A DNA stretch of 64,000 nt, from the NCBI RefSeq assembly GCF_030547075.1, contig NZ_JAUOQH010000017.1:31075-95074 (forward strand), given 5' to 3'. The translations under genes and the position numbers were made by a program. Under the pieces are notes generated by a model. The model worked only from the letters and a program-made list of their open reading frames with translations. It was not told where the DNA came from and made no database searches. The DNA comes from Alteromonas sp. 1_MG-2023 (lineage in GTDB: Bacteria; Pseudomonadota; Gammaproteobacteria; Enterobacterales; Alteromonadaceae). Below, piece by piece: positions 63,727 to 64,000 of the stretch. The stretch's first letter is position 1. The number at the start of each line of letters is the position of its first letter.

Positions 63727-64000
63727 CACCGCGTGTTTATGTAGTATTTCCTTACCGCGGCTTCACATCGTACTAAGGACGAGGTGAGGACGTATTCCGT
63801 AAACCCTCAATCGCATGGATGCGATTGCACAGCGCCCATGGATGGGTTCACCGCGTGTTTACGGAGTATTTCCTTTCCTCGGCCTCACATCGTACTAAGG
63901 ACGAGGTGAGGAAGTACTCCGTTAACCCTCAATCGCATGGATGCGATTGCACAGCGCCCATGGATGGGTTCACCGCGTGTTTACGGAGTATTTCCTTTCC
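63727..64000. repeat. Tandem 122-bp structured repeats (two full units and a partial third)
   Basis: Units start at 63727, 63849 and 63971 with CACCGCGTGTTTA. Each contains hairpins CAATCGCAT-GG-ATGCGATTG and CCCATGGATGGG and a larger dyad (CCTCGGCCTCAC... GAGGTGAGGAAG). The array continues past the window. The core matches the repeat at 51857-51956 in reverse orientation. Confidence 0.9.

Overview
The window looks like a chromosome segment of a marine gammaproteobacterium of the Alteromonas type. The evidence is the gene order ygfB–pepP–ubiH–ubiI, a recognisable 6S RNA, the ygfA–rpiA–serA block, a gcvT–gcvH–gcvP operon and the general protein character. The genus is inferred from content, not from a database search.

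The left half (about 1–31.5 kb) is accessory DNA. Positions 1–7.5 kb hold a partial DNA-repair protein gene (DUF4130), two copies of a broken TPR gene flanking a secreted cysteine-peptidase gene and a membrane-anchored helical protein, a lipoprotein serine hydrolase, a hipBA toxin–antitoxin pair, three copies of a 45-base palindrome and an IS21 remnant. At 7.6–11.6 kb lies a 1347-residue STAND/NACHT-like ATPase ending in a PD-(D/E)XK nuclease domain.

Positions 11,933–31,503 are a complete Tn7-like transposon, with ends that can be read directly. There are three spaced binding repeats at the left end, three crowded ones at the right end, TG...CA termini and a 5-bp target duplication (ATACC). 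It carries tnsA, tnsB, tnsC, a short tniQ and a larger tnsD. Its cargo is defence-like: an orphan HExxH protein and a type I restriction-modification operon (hsdM, two specificity genes, hsdR, a YgjP-type metallopeptidase). That operon encloses a CD-NTase plus SLATT membrane effector (CBASS-like), a DUF2188 protein and a Cas2-like protein. The right end lies 7 bp past the gcvP stop codon, so the TnsD protein probably targets the 3' end of gcvP. A second right end (11,818–11,927) abuts the left copy of the target duplication, which points to two sequential insertions at the same site; the older element would carry the STAND-nuclease.

From 31.5 kb on the DNA is core chromosome. It has the glycine cleavage operon with a divergent LysR regulator, M24 and M28 peptidases, DMT transporters, ubiquinone hydroxylases (ubiH with an 18-bp repeat expansion), pepP, ygfB, and 6S RNA followed unusually by ribokinase and nucleoside hydrolase rather than directly by ygfA. 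Next come a hybrid sensor kinase, ygfA, rpiA, serA, two DUF481 outer-membrane-type proteins, an HDOD protein, DUF1289, a SIMPL protein, a DMT transporter and an RND efflux pair. The last 270 bases are 122-bp tandem structured repeats related, in inverted orientation, to a palindrome beside serA.
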